The notes: a model not told the origin generated them from the sequence alone. A stretch of DNA of 64,000 nucleotides from Actinomycetota bacterium (GCA_021324045.1 JAJPJV010000026.1:21643-85642), one strand, 5' to 3'; shown: positions 31,451 to 40,126, numbered from the stretch's first letter. Numbers and translations: made by a program.

Positions 31451-32095
31451 GTCCAGTGCGCTTGCCAGGAGCGCCCGAGCCTCGACGATCTGTCCCGCAC
31501 AGACGAGGTCTCGAAGCGGACCGTCCAAGATGGCTTCCCAGTCCAGGGCATCGGTCGGCTGACCACGGTGGCGGAGCTCGCTCCGGGCTTCCTCGAGCAG
31601 GGCGGTCAGCGTGACTGCCTCGGGGCCGACTGCTGCCGCGAGGTGCCGGCGTAGCCACCGCGCCAAGGCGGGGCTCCGACCGCTCGTGGAGACGGCAAGG
31701 ACGATGGGTCCCTGGCGGTGCACTGAGGGGAGCAAGAAGCTGCAGTGTTCGAAGTCGTCGGCGCTGTTGACCCACACCCCGGCCGAGCCAGCATCTTCTG
31801 CCACCGCGGCGTCGACAGCAGGGTCCCCGGTCGCAGCGAAGGCGAGCCAGTAGTTCGCCGCTTCGGGCGGGCGATACGGGCGTCGATGGATGGTGAGGCT
31901 CCCGGGGCCGGCCGTCGAAGGGTTGGCCGCAAGCTCATCGATGGCACCGCTGACGTCGGGCGCCACCACCGTCACCATGGCGCCGCAGTGCAACAGGCCA
32001 ACTACCTTGCGCGTGGCGACCCGCCCTCCACCCACCACGAGGCACGCTCGACCTTCGACGCGCAGAGAAACCGGATACAACGGGGCGGCCGTCAT
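31391..32095 (-). CDS. Precorrin-2 dehydrogenase / sirohydrochlorin ferrochelatase (CysG N-terminal type)
   Basis: The enzyme completes siroheme synthesis by NAD-dependent oxidation of precorrin-2 and iron insertion. The 234 residues begin with PVSLRVEGRACLVVGGGRVATRKV, the Met8/CysG-B Rossmann motif (GGGRVAxRK), followed by VNSADDFEHCSFLLPSV (the conserved Asn-x-x-Asp-x-x-x-C-x-F-x-x-P pattern) and SGRSPALARWLRRHL. It has no methyltransferase domain, so CobA must be separate. It is divergent from the siroheme-dependent sulfite/nitrite reductase at 32387, a clear functional link. The promoters would lie in the AT-richer stretch 32140-32180. Confidence 0.88.
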   Translation of the reverse strand: MTAAPLYPVSLRVEGRACLVVGGGRVATRKVVGLLHCGAMVTVVAPDVSGAIDELAANPSTAGPGSLTIHRRPYRPPEAANYWLAFAATGDPAVDAAVAEDAGSAGVWVNSADDFEHCSFLLPSVHRQGPIVLAVSTSGRSPALARWLRRHLAAAVGPEAVTLTALLEEARSELRHRGQPTDALDWEAILDGPLRDLVCAGQIVEARALLASALDSGLPDHHDDGNERDRNHQP

Positions 32096-32189
32096 GAGCT
32101 CGGCTCCCCCATGGAAGCGGTCGGGACGGCGGTGCTGCGCGGGTCAAAAACATGACTAGTTTAGTGAAGTACTCGGGAATTTCCGATCG

Positions 32190-32387
32190 ATGAGTGGTGG
32201 AGGTGTGGTCGGGTTGGTCCCAGATGCCCGCAAAGGACCTCCTGGCGAGTTGGCGATGGAAAACCAGGCATTCGAGAGCCGCGTGCTCGCAGTCGCCGCG
32301 CTCGCGCACGGGCGCCCGGGTTCGGCGGGTTCCCTGCGACGAGGAGCCGCCCTAGCGGCGCCGATGACGTGGGAGGACGCTGGGTGA
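32190..32387 (+). CDS. Possible small leader ORF coupled to the reductase gene
   Basis: An ATG at 32190 opens 65 codons whose TGA overlaps the ATG of the reductase at 32387 (TGATG), the geometry of translational coupling. The product (MSGGGVVGLVPDARKGPPGE...) has no recognised domain or membrane helix. There is no poly-Cys run like the attenuator peptides described upstream of mycobacterial sulfur genes. No strong Shine-Dalgarno sequence precedes it. It could be a genuine small protein, a leader ORF or chance; the overlap is the main support. Confidence 0.3.
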   Translation: MSGGGVVGLVPDARKGPPGELAMENQAFESRVLAVAALAHGRPGSAGSLRRGAALAAPMTWEDAG

Positions 32388-34195
32388 TGCCGCGAGATCC
32401 CGCCAACCGCTACGGCATCCGTTTGCACGGGGAACGGAGCGCATTCGGTTTCCTTCGTCCTTATCGGCATGTCGGCAAGCTCAACGACGTCGAGAAGTGG
32501 AAACTGGACCGCCATCCGCTCGATGTCGCCCAGGCCGTCATCGAGCGCTACTCGGTCGAAGGTCCGAGCGCGATCGCCTCGATCCCCGGGGAGCAAGAGC
32601 GCCTGAAATGGGTTGGGCTGTACCCGCAACGCCAGGGTGGCGATGCCTTCATGATGCGGATCAAGGTGCCCGGAGGTCGACTGACCGCAGCGCAGGTGCG
32701 CGAGATCGGCGTGATCGCCGATGCGTTCGCCGAAGGGCCGCAGGACAGCCCAGTCTTCGGGAACCGCTTCGCCGATCTCACGACTCGCCAGGACATCCAG
32801 CTGCACTGGGTGCGAATCGAAGACGTTCCGAGGATCTGGCGACGCCTCTCAGACGTCGGCATCACGACGTTGCAGGCCTGCGGGGACTCGGCCCGCAACG
32901 TGACCTCGTGCCCCGTCGCCGGCATCGATGCCAACGAGGCCCTCGACGCCTATCCGATCGCGGCACAGATCTCCGAGTACTTCACGGGGCATCGTGGGTA
33001 CGCGAACCTTCCGAGGAAATTCAAGATCGCCGTGACCGGTTGCCTCGAGGACTGCGCGCGGGTCGAGATCAACGACATCGGGTTGTGGCCAGCACGGGCC
33101 GACGACGGGTCGATCGGCTTCAACGTCCTGGTGGGGGGCGGGCTCTCCGATGGGGAGCGAATGGCGTCCGACATCGACGTCTTCGTGCACCCAGACCAGG
33201 CAGTGGAGCTGACCCGCGCAATTGCGCAACTCTACGGGGAGCTCGGGAACCGAGAGAACCGAGGACAGGCACGAATGCGCTACCTCGTCCAGGAGCTCGG
33301 TCCTGAGGGCTTCCGATCTGCGTTGGCCGAGCGAGTTCGCTTCCCCCTCCGCATCGCTGGAGCCGAGCTGACGCGCCGTTTCCGCGGCGATCACATCGGT
33401 ATCCATCGTCAGCGCGAAGAGGGTCTCTACTACGTCGGGTGCGCCGTTCCGGTCGGGCGGATCAAGGGGATGGAGCTTGTCGAGCTTGCGAGACTGGCTA
33501 CCACCTATGGCAACGGCGAGATCCGATTGGGGACCGACCAGAACTTCGTGATCTGCGGTGTGCCCGAGAGCAAGGTCGACCAGCTCCTGAACGAGCCACT
33601 GCTCTCCACCTACAGCCCGTTTCCAGGTCCGTTCGTACGCGGCGTCGTCGCCTGTACGGGTTCTGAGTTCTGCCGGTTTGCCATCATCGAGACGAAGGAA
33701 CGTGCCGTAAGGTGGGCTCGTTGGCTCGACGAACGGCTGCAGGGAACCGCGGCTCCAAGGCCTGAGGCTTCCTGGCGTGACGATGCTCGGGACGATCACT
33801 CGGACAACCGAGGCGGGCGCGGGGTCATCCGTCTGCACCTCTCGGGATGCTCAGCCTCGTGCGCCCAACCCCAGATCGCCGACGTCGGACTCCGCGGAGA
33901 TCTCGCCCACGTCGATGAGCGCATCACCGAAGCCGTGGACGTCGGCTTCGGTGGTTCGCTCGGCCCGGATGCAGCGTTCATCGACTGGGTGATCGGCGCA
34001 CTCCCGGTCGAGCGCGTGCCCGAAGCAGTGGAGCGCGTCCTGCTTCGATTCGCTGCCGAACGCCGGACGGACGAGCCTTTTCACGCATGGGCGCGCAGGA
34101 CTCCGAACGAAGAGCTCCGACGCACAATGAGCGGGAACGAGCCAACCAGCATCGGCAACGCCCCCGAGACCTCAATCAAAAGGGAGGCACCGTGA
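32387..34195 (+). CDS. Siroheme [4Fe-4S] sulfite/nitrite reductase
   Basis: The enzyme performs the six-electron reduction of sulfite to sulfide or nitrite to ammonia. The 602-residue protein has the doubled ferredoxin-like/siroheme domains. Cluster and siroheme ligands are ACTGSEFC (Cys423, Cys429) and SGCSASC (Cys488, Cys492), the C-x5-C...C-x3-C pattern. Between these halves is a charged, Asp-rich insertion (about 455-475). It has no NADPH or flavin domain and no nirD neighbour, so it needs an external electron donor. The next gene, overlapping by 4 bp, encodes an FrhB-type subunit with eight Fe-S cysteines, suggesting F420H2 as donor. Sulfite versus nitrite cannot be decided from sequence. 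Confidence 0.85.
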   Translation: MPRDPANRYGIRLHGERSAFGFLRPYRHVGKLNDVEKWKLDRHPLDVAQAVIERYSVEGPSAIASIPGEQERLKWVGLYPQRQGGDAFMMRIKVPGGRLTAAQVREIGVIADAFAEGPQDSPVFGNRFADLTTRQDIQLHWVRIEDVPRIWRRLSDVGITTLQACGDSARNVTSCPVAGIDANEALDAYPIAAQISEYFTGHRGYANLPRKFKIAVTGCLEDCARVEINDIGLWPARADDGSIGFNVLVGGGLSDGERMASDIDVFVHPDQAVELTRAIAQLYGELGNRENRGQARMRYLVQELGPEGFRSALAERVRFPLRIAGAELTRRFRGDHIGIHRQREEGLYYVGCAVPVGRIKGMELVELARLATTYGNGEIRLGTDQNFVICGVPESKVDQLLNEPLLSTYSPFPGPFVRGVVACTGSEFCRFAIIETKERAVRWARWLDERLQGTAAPRPEASWRDDARDDHSDNRGGRGVIRLHLSGCSASCAQPQIADVGLRGDLAHVDERITEAVDVGFGGSLGPDAAFIDWVIGALPVERVPEAVERVLLRFAAERRTDEPFHAWARRTPNEELRRTMSGNEPTSIGNAPETSIKREAP

Positions 34196-35580
34196 GCAGA
34201 TCGTTGCTGCGGGAGCAAATGAACGGCATCGAAGCGCCGCCAGGCAAGGTTTGGTTCTGGGAGCTCGAGGCAGGCGTCATCGATGCCGAGCGCTGCATCC
34301 AATGTGGTACCTGTGTCGCCGTCTGCCCCTCGAATTCGATCGGTGTCTCAGAGCAGACCGGCCTTCCCGAATTGGTGAAGATGTGCACGGGTTGCTCGTT
34401 GTGCTGGGACTTCTGTCCCCGTGGTGGTCTCCGCTACGAGGCGCTCTGGCCGCCGTCCACGTCGGCGAAGGCGCCCAGTGCCGCGAACGGGCATGCAGCG
34501 GAAGCTGGGGGAGCAATGGCAAGCGTCCCCTCGGAGGAGCGCGCCGGTGTGTGCAGAGGGCTGGACCCTTGGCCACCGGGAAGCACCGACGCCGCCGGTT
34601 CGCTTCCCAGGCCTGCGGTGCGGACGGATGCCTCCGACCCATATTGGAAGATCAGCGGCGGACCCCCCGCCGACGGCCTCGGAGCGGTGATCGAGCAGTA
34701 TGCAGTTCGGGCGGCCAAGCGCTCCGATGACGTGCAAGACGGTGGAGCGGTGACGGCGATCCTGGGGGCATTGCTTGAGACCGGCGAGATCGATGGCGCC
34801 CTCGTGTCCAAGCCGAGCACGGATCCCCGCGAGCCGTGGAAGGGAGTGGCGACCATCGCGACGACGGTCGAGGAGGTTGCGGCATGCTCGGGAAGTTTCT
34901 ACAACCAGACGATGGCCCTGGCCGAGCTTGATCTGAGCCGCTACGCGCTCAGGGAGGACGCGCGGATCGCGCTGGTCGGAACGCCGTGCGAGATCCAGGG
35001 CTTGCGCGCGATGCAGGCACGGCGCTGGTCAACCGGTGCCCACCGAGTCGATGCCGTGGTGCTCACGATCGCGCTCATGTGTACGAAGAGCTTCGATTAC
35101 GAGGGATTGATCTTGCGTGAGTTGCGCGACCGCAGAGGTGTCGACCTCGAGCGGGTCAGGAAGATCGACGTGATCAGAGGGAAGATGATCGTGGAGTATC
35201 GAGACGGCCATCGTGCCGTCGACGAGCCGATCAAGGCGTTCCACGGCGCTGCGCTGAAGGGCTGCGACGAGTGTGCCGATTTTCTCGGGCGCAGCGCAGA
35301 CCTGTCAGTCGGAAGCGTCGGCTCCATTGACGGCTGGACCAGCGTCCTCGTGCGCAGCGAGCGTGGGCACCTGGCGTTGCAGCGGGCGAGGACGAGGCTG
35401 GACATCCGAGAGCTTGATGACCCTGATGCCCTGTTGCGCTTGGATCGAATCGACAAGCGAATTGCCCTGCAGACGTTGCGCCGCGACTTCGATCCCGACG
35501 CCCCGCTGTTCATCGACTTCATCGACCACGTCCGCAACTACGAGGGCACCGACCGCCGGCCGGTCGTTGTCACACGGTGA
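34192..35580 (+). CDS. FrhB/FpoF-like coenzyme F420 dehydrogenase beta subunit with 2[4Fe-4S] domain
   Basis: This family binds FAD and oxidises or reduces deazaflavin F420. The 462 residues start with a dicluster ferredoxin domain (Cys35/38/41/45 and Cys65/68/71/75), then an 80-residue Ala/Pro linker. FrhB-N follows (RSDDVQDGGAVTAILGALLETGEIDGALV) and then FrhB-C (ALVGTPCEIQGLRAMQ, HGAALKGCDECADFLGRSADLSVGSVGS, GWTSVLVRSERG). GTG 34192 overlaps the reductase stop and has AAAGGGAGG 5 bp upstream. In methanogen Fsr, an FpoF-like half is fused to a sulfite reductase half; here the halves are adjacent genes. An F420H2-driven reductase complex is the inferred role. Confidence 0.8.
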   Translation: MSRSLLREQMNGIEAPPGKVWFWELEAGVIDAERCIQCGTCVAVCPSNSIGVSEQTGLPELVKMCTGCSLCWDFCPRGGLRYEALWPPSTSAKAPSAANGHAAEAGGAMASVPSEERAGVCRGLDPWPPGSTDAAGSLPRPAVRTDASDPYWKISGGPPADGLGAVIEQYAVRAAKRSDDVQDGGAVTAILGALLETGEIDGALVSKPSTDPREPWKGVATIATTVEEVAACSGSFYNQTMALAELDLSRYALREDARIALVGTPCEIQGLRAMQARRWSTGAHRVDAVVLTIALMCTKSFDYEGLILRELRDRRGVDLERVRKIDVIRGKMIVEYRDGHRAVDEPIKAFHGAALKGCDECADFLGRSADLSVGSVGSIDGWTSVLVRSERGHLALQRARTRLDIRELDDPDALLRLDRIDKRIALQTLRRDFDPDAPLFIDFIDHVRNYEGTDRRPVVVTR

Positions 35581-35894
35581 GCAACCAGCGCGCGTTGCCG
35601 CTCCATGTGCCCGACGAGCCCGTCAGGCTCAAGGCCGCCTGGCTCGCTGGAGCCCGAGCGGGAGACGGAGGGGCAAATGTGGGGAAGATCATCGATGGAG
35701 AGGACGGCATCGCTGCCTGGCTCTGGCAGCGATGGCGGGTGCTTTCGCTCATGGGAGTGACCCCCAAGGAGTTCACCGAGATGGTGATTGGTTATCGGCG
35801 TGAGCTGTGGCTGTGGCTTGCCGGTGAGCGCACTTGGAACCAGGCCATCTCGGGTCTGCTCGGAAGAGTCGAGCGTCGCTGCCCGATACCCTGA
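35577..35894 (+). CDS. Small protein of unknown function, third gene of the reductase operon
   Basis: The 105-residue soluble protein starts at GTG 35577, overlapping the FrhB-like stop by 4 bp, so it is coupled to the reductase genes. I do not recognise a family. The N-terminal half is mixed; the C-terminal half (GVTPKEFTEMVIGYRRELWLWLAGERTWNQAISGLLGRVERR) is predicted helical and Trp/Arg-rich. Only one Cys is present, so it is not an Fe-S protein. It could be an assembly factor or small subunit, but nothing in the sequence proves a function. Confidence 0.6.
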   Translation: MSNQRALPLHVPDEPVRLKAAWLAGARAGDGGANVGKIIDGEDGIAAWLWQRWRVLSLMGVTPKEFTEMVIGYRRELWLWLAGERTWNQAISGLLGRVERRCPIP

Positions 35895-36007
35895 GCTCGC
35901 GCTCCTGAGGTTGCCCTGGGGCTGCTGGCAGTCCTGACCTCACGCCCGGCAAACTGTCTCTGGAGCAGGTCCCGACCGGACCTCCGACCCTGCCGCAACC
36001 GACCTGG

Positions 36008-36868
36008 ATGACCCCGACCCTCCGACCCCCAGAGCACATCGGCTTACCGATAAAGGAGAGCACAGGACGTGCGGAACGGACACCCGCCTTCCGGCTCGAG
36101 GAGGTCTGTGTACGGCGCCAGGGCCGCTTCCTCCTCGACGGAGTCAACTGGCGAGTCGAGGCGGACCAGCGGTGGGTACTTCTCGGACCGAATGGCTCTG
36201 GCAAGACGACGCTGTTGCGCGTCGCAGGCGCGCAACTGTGGCCAACGAGTGGAACCGTCGAGGTGCTGGGCTGCCAGCTCGGGCGAGTAGACGTGCGTTC
36301 GCTCCGCCGCCGCGTGGCGCTCGTCAGCGGCGCAGTGATCCGGCAGCTGCGCCCAGCCTTGACCGCGAGGGAGGTCGTCGTCAGTGCGAAGTACGGAGCG
36401 TTGGAGGCGTGGTGGAATCGTTTCTCGCCGAGCGATTGGGAAGCTGCTGACCGGCTGCTCGAGGCTGCCGGCGTCGGCGGTCCTGGTGGCGTGGGCGAGC
36501 GAGCCTTCGGAGTGATCTCTGAGGGTGAGCGTCAGCAGGTGCTCCTTGCCCGTGCACTCATGAGCCGGCCCGACCTCCTCCTCCTCGACGAACCAGCTGC
36601 GGGGCTCGATCTGGGTGCTCGAGAGCGACTGCTCGAACGGATTTCGGCACTGACGACCGACGCTCAATCACCACCGCTGGTCATGGTGACCCATCACGTC
36701 GAGGAGGTCCCGAAGGGGATCACCCACGCAGGGCTGATCCGAGACGGTCGATTGATCGCTGCCGGTCCGATCGAGGAAACCCTGACCTCAGGAATTGTCT
36801 CGGAATGCTTCGGGGTCTCGGTCACCATCGGATATGAAGACGGTCGATGGTGGAGCCGCGCGCGCTGA
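36008..36868 (+). CDS. ABC transporter ATP-binding protein
   Basis: The 286-residue nucleotide-binding domain has Walker A LGPNGSGKTT (about 59-68), signature-like VISEGERQQV in place of LSGGQ, Walker B DLLLLDEPAAGLD and the switch VTHHVEEVPKGITHAGLIRDGRLIAAGPIEE. The layout resembles ModF/YfmF-like or molybdate/iron NBDs, in which HHVEEVP is typical. No permease or binding protein is adjacent, so it is an orphan ATPase and may be regulatory. The start at 36008 gives about 28 residues before the domain; the ribosome-binding site is weak. Confidence 0.8.
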   Translation: MTPTLRPPEHIGLPIKESTGRAERTPAFRLEEVCVRRQGRFLLDGVNWRVEADQRWVLLGPNGSGKTTLLRVAGAQLWPTSGTVEVLGCQLGRVDVRSLRRRVALVSGAVIRQLRPALTAREVVVSAKYGALEAWWNRFSPSDWEAADRLLEAAGVGGPGGVGERAFGVISEGERQQVLLARALMSRPDLLLLDEPAAGLDLGARERLLERISALTTDAQSPPLVMVTHHVEEVPKGITHAGLIRDGRLIAAGPIEETLTSGIVSECFGVSVTIGYEDGRWWSRAR

Positions 36869-36952
36869 CGCTCAAGGCATCCACCAGTTGGCTGGATGGT
36901 CTCGTTAGCCTCTTCCTAGCGGATCGTCGTACATGGAGGGAGCGACACGGGA

Positions 36953-37831
36953 GTGGTGCTTCTGATCCTGGTCGCGCTGCTCTGGGTAGCAGTGCTCCTC
37001 CCAGGAGTGGTCGGTAGGTACACAGAACGTCGTCCGACCGATTCGATCGACAAATTTCACCGGCGTCTCCGCTTGCTCGAGGCAACTGGCCCGAAAATCA
37101 TCACCCCGGCATTTACGCTCAGGACCCCTCGGACCGTTGTGGACGGGGTCGCCCCTCGCCCTCTTGCGAGGCGCGCGAGAACGCAATCCAGCGGTTCCCA
37201 GTTGATTGTCGTCGAGTCGTCTCGTAGCGATTGGGGTGGCAACAACCAAGCAGATCAGCGCTCCTCGGATCGTCTCGGCGCCAGTAACCCTCGGCAGTCG
37301 AGCTTCGAACCTGTCGTGTCAACCGGTCAGCTCCGCACCGCGGTCTCGGGTGTTCCCACTGGTGGCGTTCCAAAGCGGCCGAGAAGAAGTACGCCGGCTT
37401 CGGGGCGTAGATCACTCGCACGTCGCCGTCGCCGTCATGTGTTGCTGACCCTCGTCGTTTCGTTGGTACTTTCCGCGTTGGTTGGATCGGTTCGCACGCT
37501 TCACACTGAGTGGGTCCTCACCGGGATGATCGGGTTGGCACTCGTTGCCTACGTGACGGCAGCCCTCTACGTTCAACTCGTGGCAGAGGCTCGGCCGCGT
37601 CGTCACTTCGGCGGGGCTCCTCGCCTCCATCAGGTTCGAACAGGGTCCTGGACTGGGCAGCTCGGGCGTACCGAGGCGCAAGAGCTCGTTCCACTTGCTC
37701 GGGGTGGCCGGTACGGGCTCTTGACTGAGGAGCGATGGGGTAGTGACCCTTGGGCCGCGGCGGAGCACACTGGTGAGGGCCACTCTGACGTTGATGCGTA
37801 CGCCGACAGGAGAGCATCGGTAGGCGCTTGA
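36953..37831 (+). CDS. Actinobacterial membrane protein of unknown function (possible GlpR/divisome-like)
   Basis: The 292-residue protein has an N-terminal helix (VLLILVALLWVAVLLPGVVG) followed by DSIDKFHRRLRLLEA, then a basic, Ser/Arg-rich linker of about 120 residues. Two close helices lie at about 161-182 and 189-213, with a hydrophilic C-terminus. This matches a common actinobacterial arrangement (ALLWxxxLxPxxxRR followed by DSVDRFHRxxRxL), which includes corynebacterial GlpR, a cell-division membrane protein. The match is by pattern only. GTG 36953 has GGAGGG 12 bp upstream. No gephyrin-like glp gene is next to it. Confidence 0.5.
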   Translation: MVLLILVALLWVAVLLPGVVGRYTERRPTDSIDKFHRRLRLLEATGPKIITPAFTLRTPRTVVDGVAPRPLARRARTQSSGSQLIVVESSRSDWGGNNQADQRSSDRLGASNPRQSSFEPVVSTGQLRTAVSGVPTGGVPKRPRRSTPASGRRSLARRRRRHVLLTLVVSLVLSALVGSVRTLHTEWVLTGMIGLALVAYVTAALYVQLVAEARPRRHFGGAPRLHQVRTGSWTGQLGRTEAQELVPLARGGRYGLLTEERWGSDPWAAAEHTGEGHSDVDAYADRRASVGA

Positions 37832-38055
37832 AGCGTTGAATCCTCGTAGGACAGTACCGCCGTCTGCACCGCCGTCTGCGCTCACAGAATAGCCGCGCCA
37901 CGCGACCACTCCGCCGTGAACCAATGGCGTTTTTATTGAAGTGCAATCTTCTGTGGTGACCAGCGCACATGCATCGGAGGCCCCTTCCGACCAGCGTTGT
38001 TCTCGCACTCGGCCGATAGGGGTAGCGCTAGAGATTTCGTTAGCGTTGCCGTTCC

Positions 38056-39858
38056 ATGAGCAGGGGCACGGAGCCTTCCGGGTCACTCTCGACGATCAAA
38101 GACGTGGTTGTTCGTGTCGCGTTCGTCAGCATCGTCGTCGCTGTCCTCGGCGTCGCGCTCCACGCTCCCTCGGCAGTCGCTACGAGCAGTCCACGGCCGG
38201 AGACCTCGTTGCTCGCCACCTCGCCCTCGACGACCACGACGACCACCACACCGTCTCCCACTTCGCCATCGTCGACCACGACGACCACCACACCGTCTCC
38301 CACCTCGTCCTCGACGACCACGACGACCACCACACCGTCTCCCACCTCGCCCTCGACGACCACGACGACCACGACACCGTCTCCCACCTCGCCATCGGAC
38401 GACACGAAATCCGCAGTGGTTCCTCCTCCGCCCTCACCTGTCCTCCCTCCAGCTGCGAGCGCGGGGACGGTGGAACCGATTCAGGGTGCCAATGCGATTT
38501 CGGATACCACGCTCGTGGAGGACGGAAGCGGCCTGCACCCACAGGCTGCGACCATTCACGAACGCTTCTCAACGGGAGGACCTGGCGTTGTTGCAGATCT
38601 CGCATGGGGAAGCCGCGATTCCACCAGTATCGGCGTGGGCCTTGGTCAAGGATGGCTCCCCCCACCAGTGATCTCCGGCGACGAGGCCACGTATGAGTCC
38701 GTTGCTCCCGGAGAAGACGTGGTCGTGCGGGCCACAGAGATCGGATTCACGATGTCAGTGGTTTTCGACCAGCTGCCTTCACTTTCGACGCTGACCTTTC
38801 CGCTCTTGCTCGGAGGGGGCGTGAAGGCCGAAGAAACTGAGACACAGATCCAGTTCATCGATCCCTCGGACGGCCTGGTCGCAGTTTCGAACAATCCGGT
38901 CCTTGAGACCAGCGCGGTGGATCCCGATACCGGAGTGGCGAAGAGCTGGATGCAACCGTCAACCACGATCATTCCAACCGCGTTTGGACCACAGTTGTCC
39001 GTGACGCTTGACCCGGCATGGCTTAGCCAGCCTTCGACCACATATCCGCTGACGCTCCAATTGCTCACCATTTACGTGCCCACAATCCCGGGCCTGTACG
39101 CGGCGGCATACGAGGCCGCGTCCACAGCGGTGTGCCCGAACCTTCCCTGGCAGGTGCTTGCAGCGATTGGCACCGTCGAGTCCCACAACGGACTGTCCAG
39201 TTCTGCGGGGGTCCACTCGGGTGCGAGCATGGCAGGCGCGCAAGGACCGATGCAGTTCTTGCCAAGCACTTTCGAAAGCTACGCCAATCCGGTACCTGCC
39301 TTCGGCGTCGATCCCGCGAGTCCCTATGACCCCGTCGACGCGATTTTCGCTGCTGCTCGTTATCTCTGCGCCAACGGAGGTGGGAACCTGCGCACGCTCC
39401 CGAGCGCGGTGTTCGCCTATAACCACGCCGACGCGTATGTGTCCACGGTTCTCACCTTGGCGCAGGCGTACGGTGCCGTATGGCCAGCAGCGACGACTCC
39501 GGCAGGTGCTGCTGTTCGATTTGCGTTGTCGCAGTTGGGCGTCCCGTACCTTTGGGGAGGGAATGGGCCCGGAGCCTATGACTGCTCGGGCCTGATTCAG
39601 GAGGCCTACGCAAGCGCAGGCCTGGTGCTCCCCCGGGTTGCCCAAGAGCAGTTCGCTGCGGGCCCACTTGTTCCACAGGGACAAGCCCTGCAACCTGGCG
39701 ACCTTGTCTTCTTTGGGGCTTCAGCTTCCGATATCACCCATGTCGGTATGTACCTGGGTGGTGATGCCATGATCGACGCGCCACACAGCGGTACGGACGT
39801 CCGGATCGAGAGCGATCATTGGCCCGATTATGTCGGAGCCACCCGCCCATCCGTGTGA
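38056..39858 (+). CDS. Secreted cell-wall hydrolase: Thr-rich linker, lytic transglycosylase-like and NlpC/P60 domains
   Basis: The 600-residue protein has a signal peptide (basic N-terminus, VVVRVAFVSIVVAVLGVALHA, cleavage near SAVATS), then four 14-residue Pro/Ser/Thr repeats (about 57-112). A middle domain (about 150-340) has no recognised family. A lysozyme-like domain (350-470) has the catalytic Glu375 in AIGTVESHNG and GAQGPMQFLPSTFESYA. The NlpC/P60 peptidase (490-600) has Cys510 in YDCSGL, His in THVGMYLG and a third polar residue in DAPHSG. It should cut both glycan and peptide of the wall, as RipA/RipB or phage-like double hydrolases do. No riboswitch was recognised in the 224-bp leader. 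Confidence 0.88.
   Translation: MSRGTEPSGSLSTIKDVVVRVAFVSIVVAVLGVALHAPSAVATSSPRPETSLLATSPSTTTTTTTPSPTSPSSTTTTTTPSPTSSSTTTTTTTPSPTSPSTTTTTTTPSPTSPSDDTKSAVVPPPPSPVLPPAASAGTVEPIQGANAISDTTLVEDGSGLHPQAATIHERFSTGGPGVVADLAWGSRDSTSIGVGLGQGWLPPPVISGDEATYESVAPGEDVVVRATEIGFTMSVVFDQLPSLSTLTFPLLLGGGVKAEETETQIQFIDPSDGLVAVSNNPVLETSAVDPDTGVAKSWMQPSTTIIPTAFGPQLSVTLDPAWLSQPSTTYPLTLQLLTIYVPTIPGLYAAAYEAASTAVCPNLPWQVLAAIGTVESHNGLSSSAGVHSGASMAGAQGPMQFLPSTFESYANPVPAFGVDPASPYDPVDAIFAAARYLCANGGGNLRTLPSAVFAYNHADAYVSTVLTLAQAYGAVWPAATTPAGAAVRFALSQLGVPYLWGGNGPGAYDCSGLIQEAYASAGLVLPRVAQEQFAAGPLVPQGQALQPGDLVFFGASASDITHVGMYLGGDAMIDAPHSGTDVRIESDHWPDYVGATRPSV
38224..38391 (+). repeat. Four 42-bp in-frame tandem repeats encoding a Pro/Ser/Thr linker
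   Basis: Four units of 42 bp (14 codons) encode variants of PSTTTTTTTPSPTS. Units differ at only a few positions (for example CCCTCGACG, CCATCGTCG and TCCTCGACG at the start), so they are recent duplications and likely vary in number between strains. In the protein they form an extended, probably glycosylated wall-spanning linker after the signal peptide. Confidence 0.9.
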
Positions 39859-39903
39859 GCCCCGGCAGGAAGGCGCAGGGACGAGGCTATTCTTGCGTGG
39901 GCT

Positions 39904-39976
39904 GGGGGTGTAGCTCAGCTGGTAGAGCGCTACGTTCGCAACGTAGAAGTCGGCGGTTCGAGTCCGCTCACCTCCA
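39904..39976 (+). tRNA. tRNA-Ala (anticodon CGC)
   Basis: The sequence makes a full cloverleaf. The acceptor stem GGGGGTG/CACCTCC contains the G3:U70 pair, the identity element for alanyl-tRNA synthetase. The D arm contains GCTCAGCTGGTAGAGC, the anticodon stem CTACG/CGTAG holds the loop TTCGCAA with anticodon CGC (codon GCG), and the T arm contains GGTTCGAGTCC. Discriminator A is at 39976 and CCA is not encoded. TATTCT near 39889 is a plausible -10. A mobile-element island starts directly downstream. Confidence 0.95.
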
Positions 39977-40126
39977 CTGCAAGCTTTGGATCTTTCTTTC
40001 GGGCTGACTGTCCTGGGCTGTCATGCCTGTGGTATTCCGACGGGCTTGGCCACGGGGTGTATGGACTCGTTGCTCGACTCCCGATCACCGTGCCCTACGC
40101 AGACCTACGCACGGGGTCCGGCCGCT

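Noticed and set aside
37832..38055. Possible c-di-AMP (ydaO) riboswitch before the wall hydrolase
   Set aside because: Wall hydrolases in actinobacteria often have one, but the conserved ydaO sequence blocks could not be found.
38040..38405. 121-codon antisense frame rich in Val across the Thr repeats; also a CRISPR-like look
   Set aside because: The Val runs are the complement of ACG/ACC codons; repeats are direct, in frame, without unique spacers.
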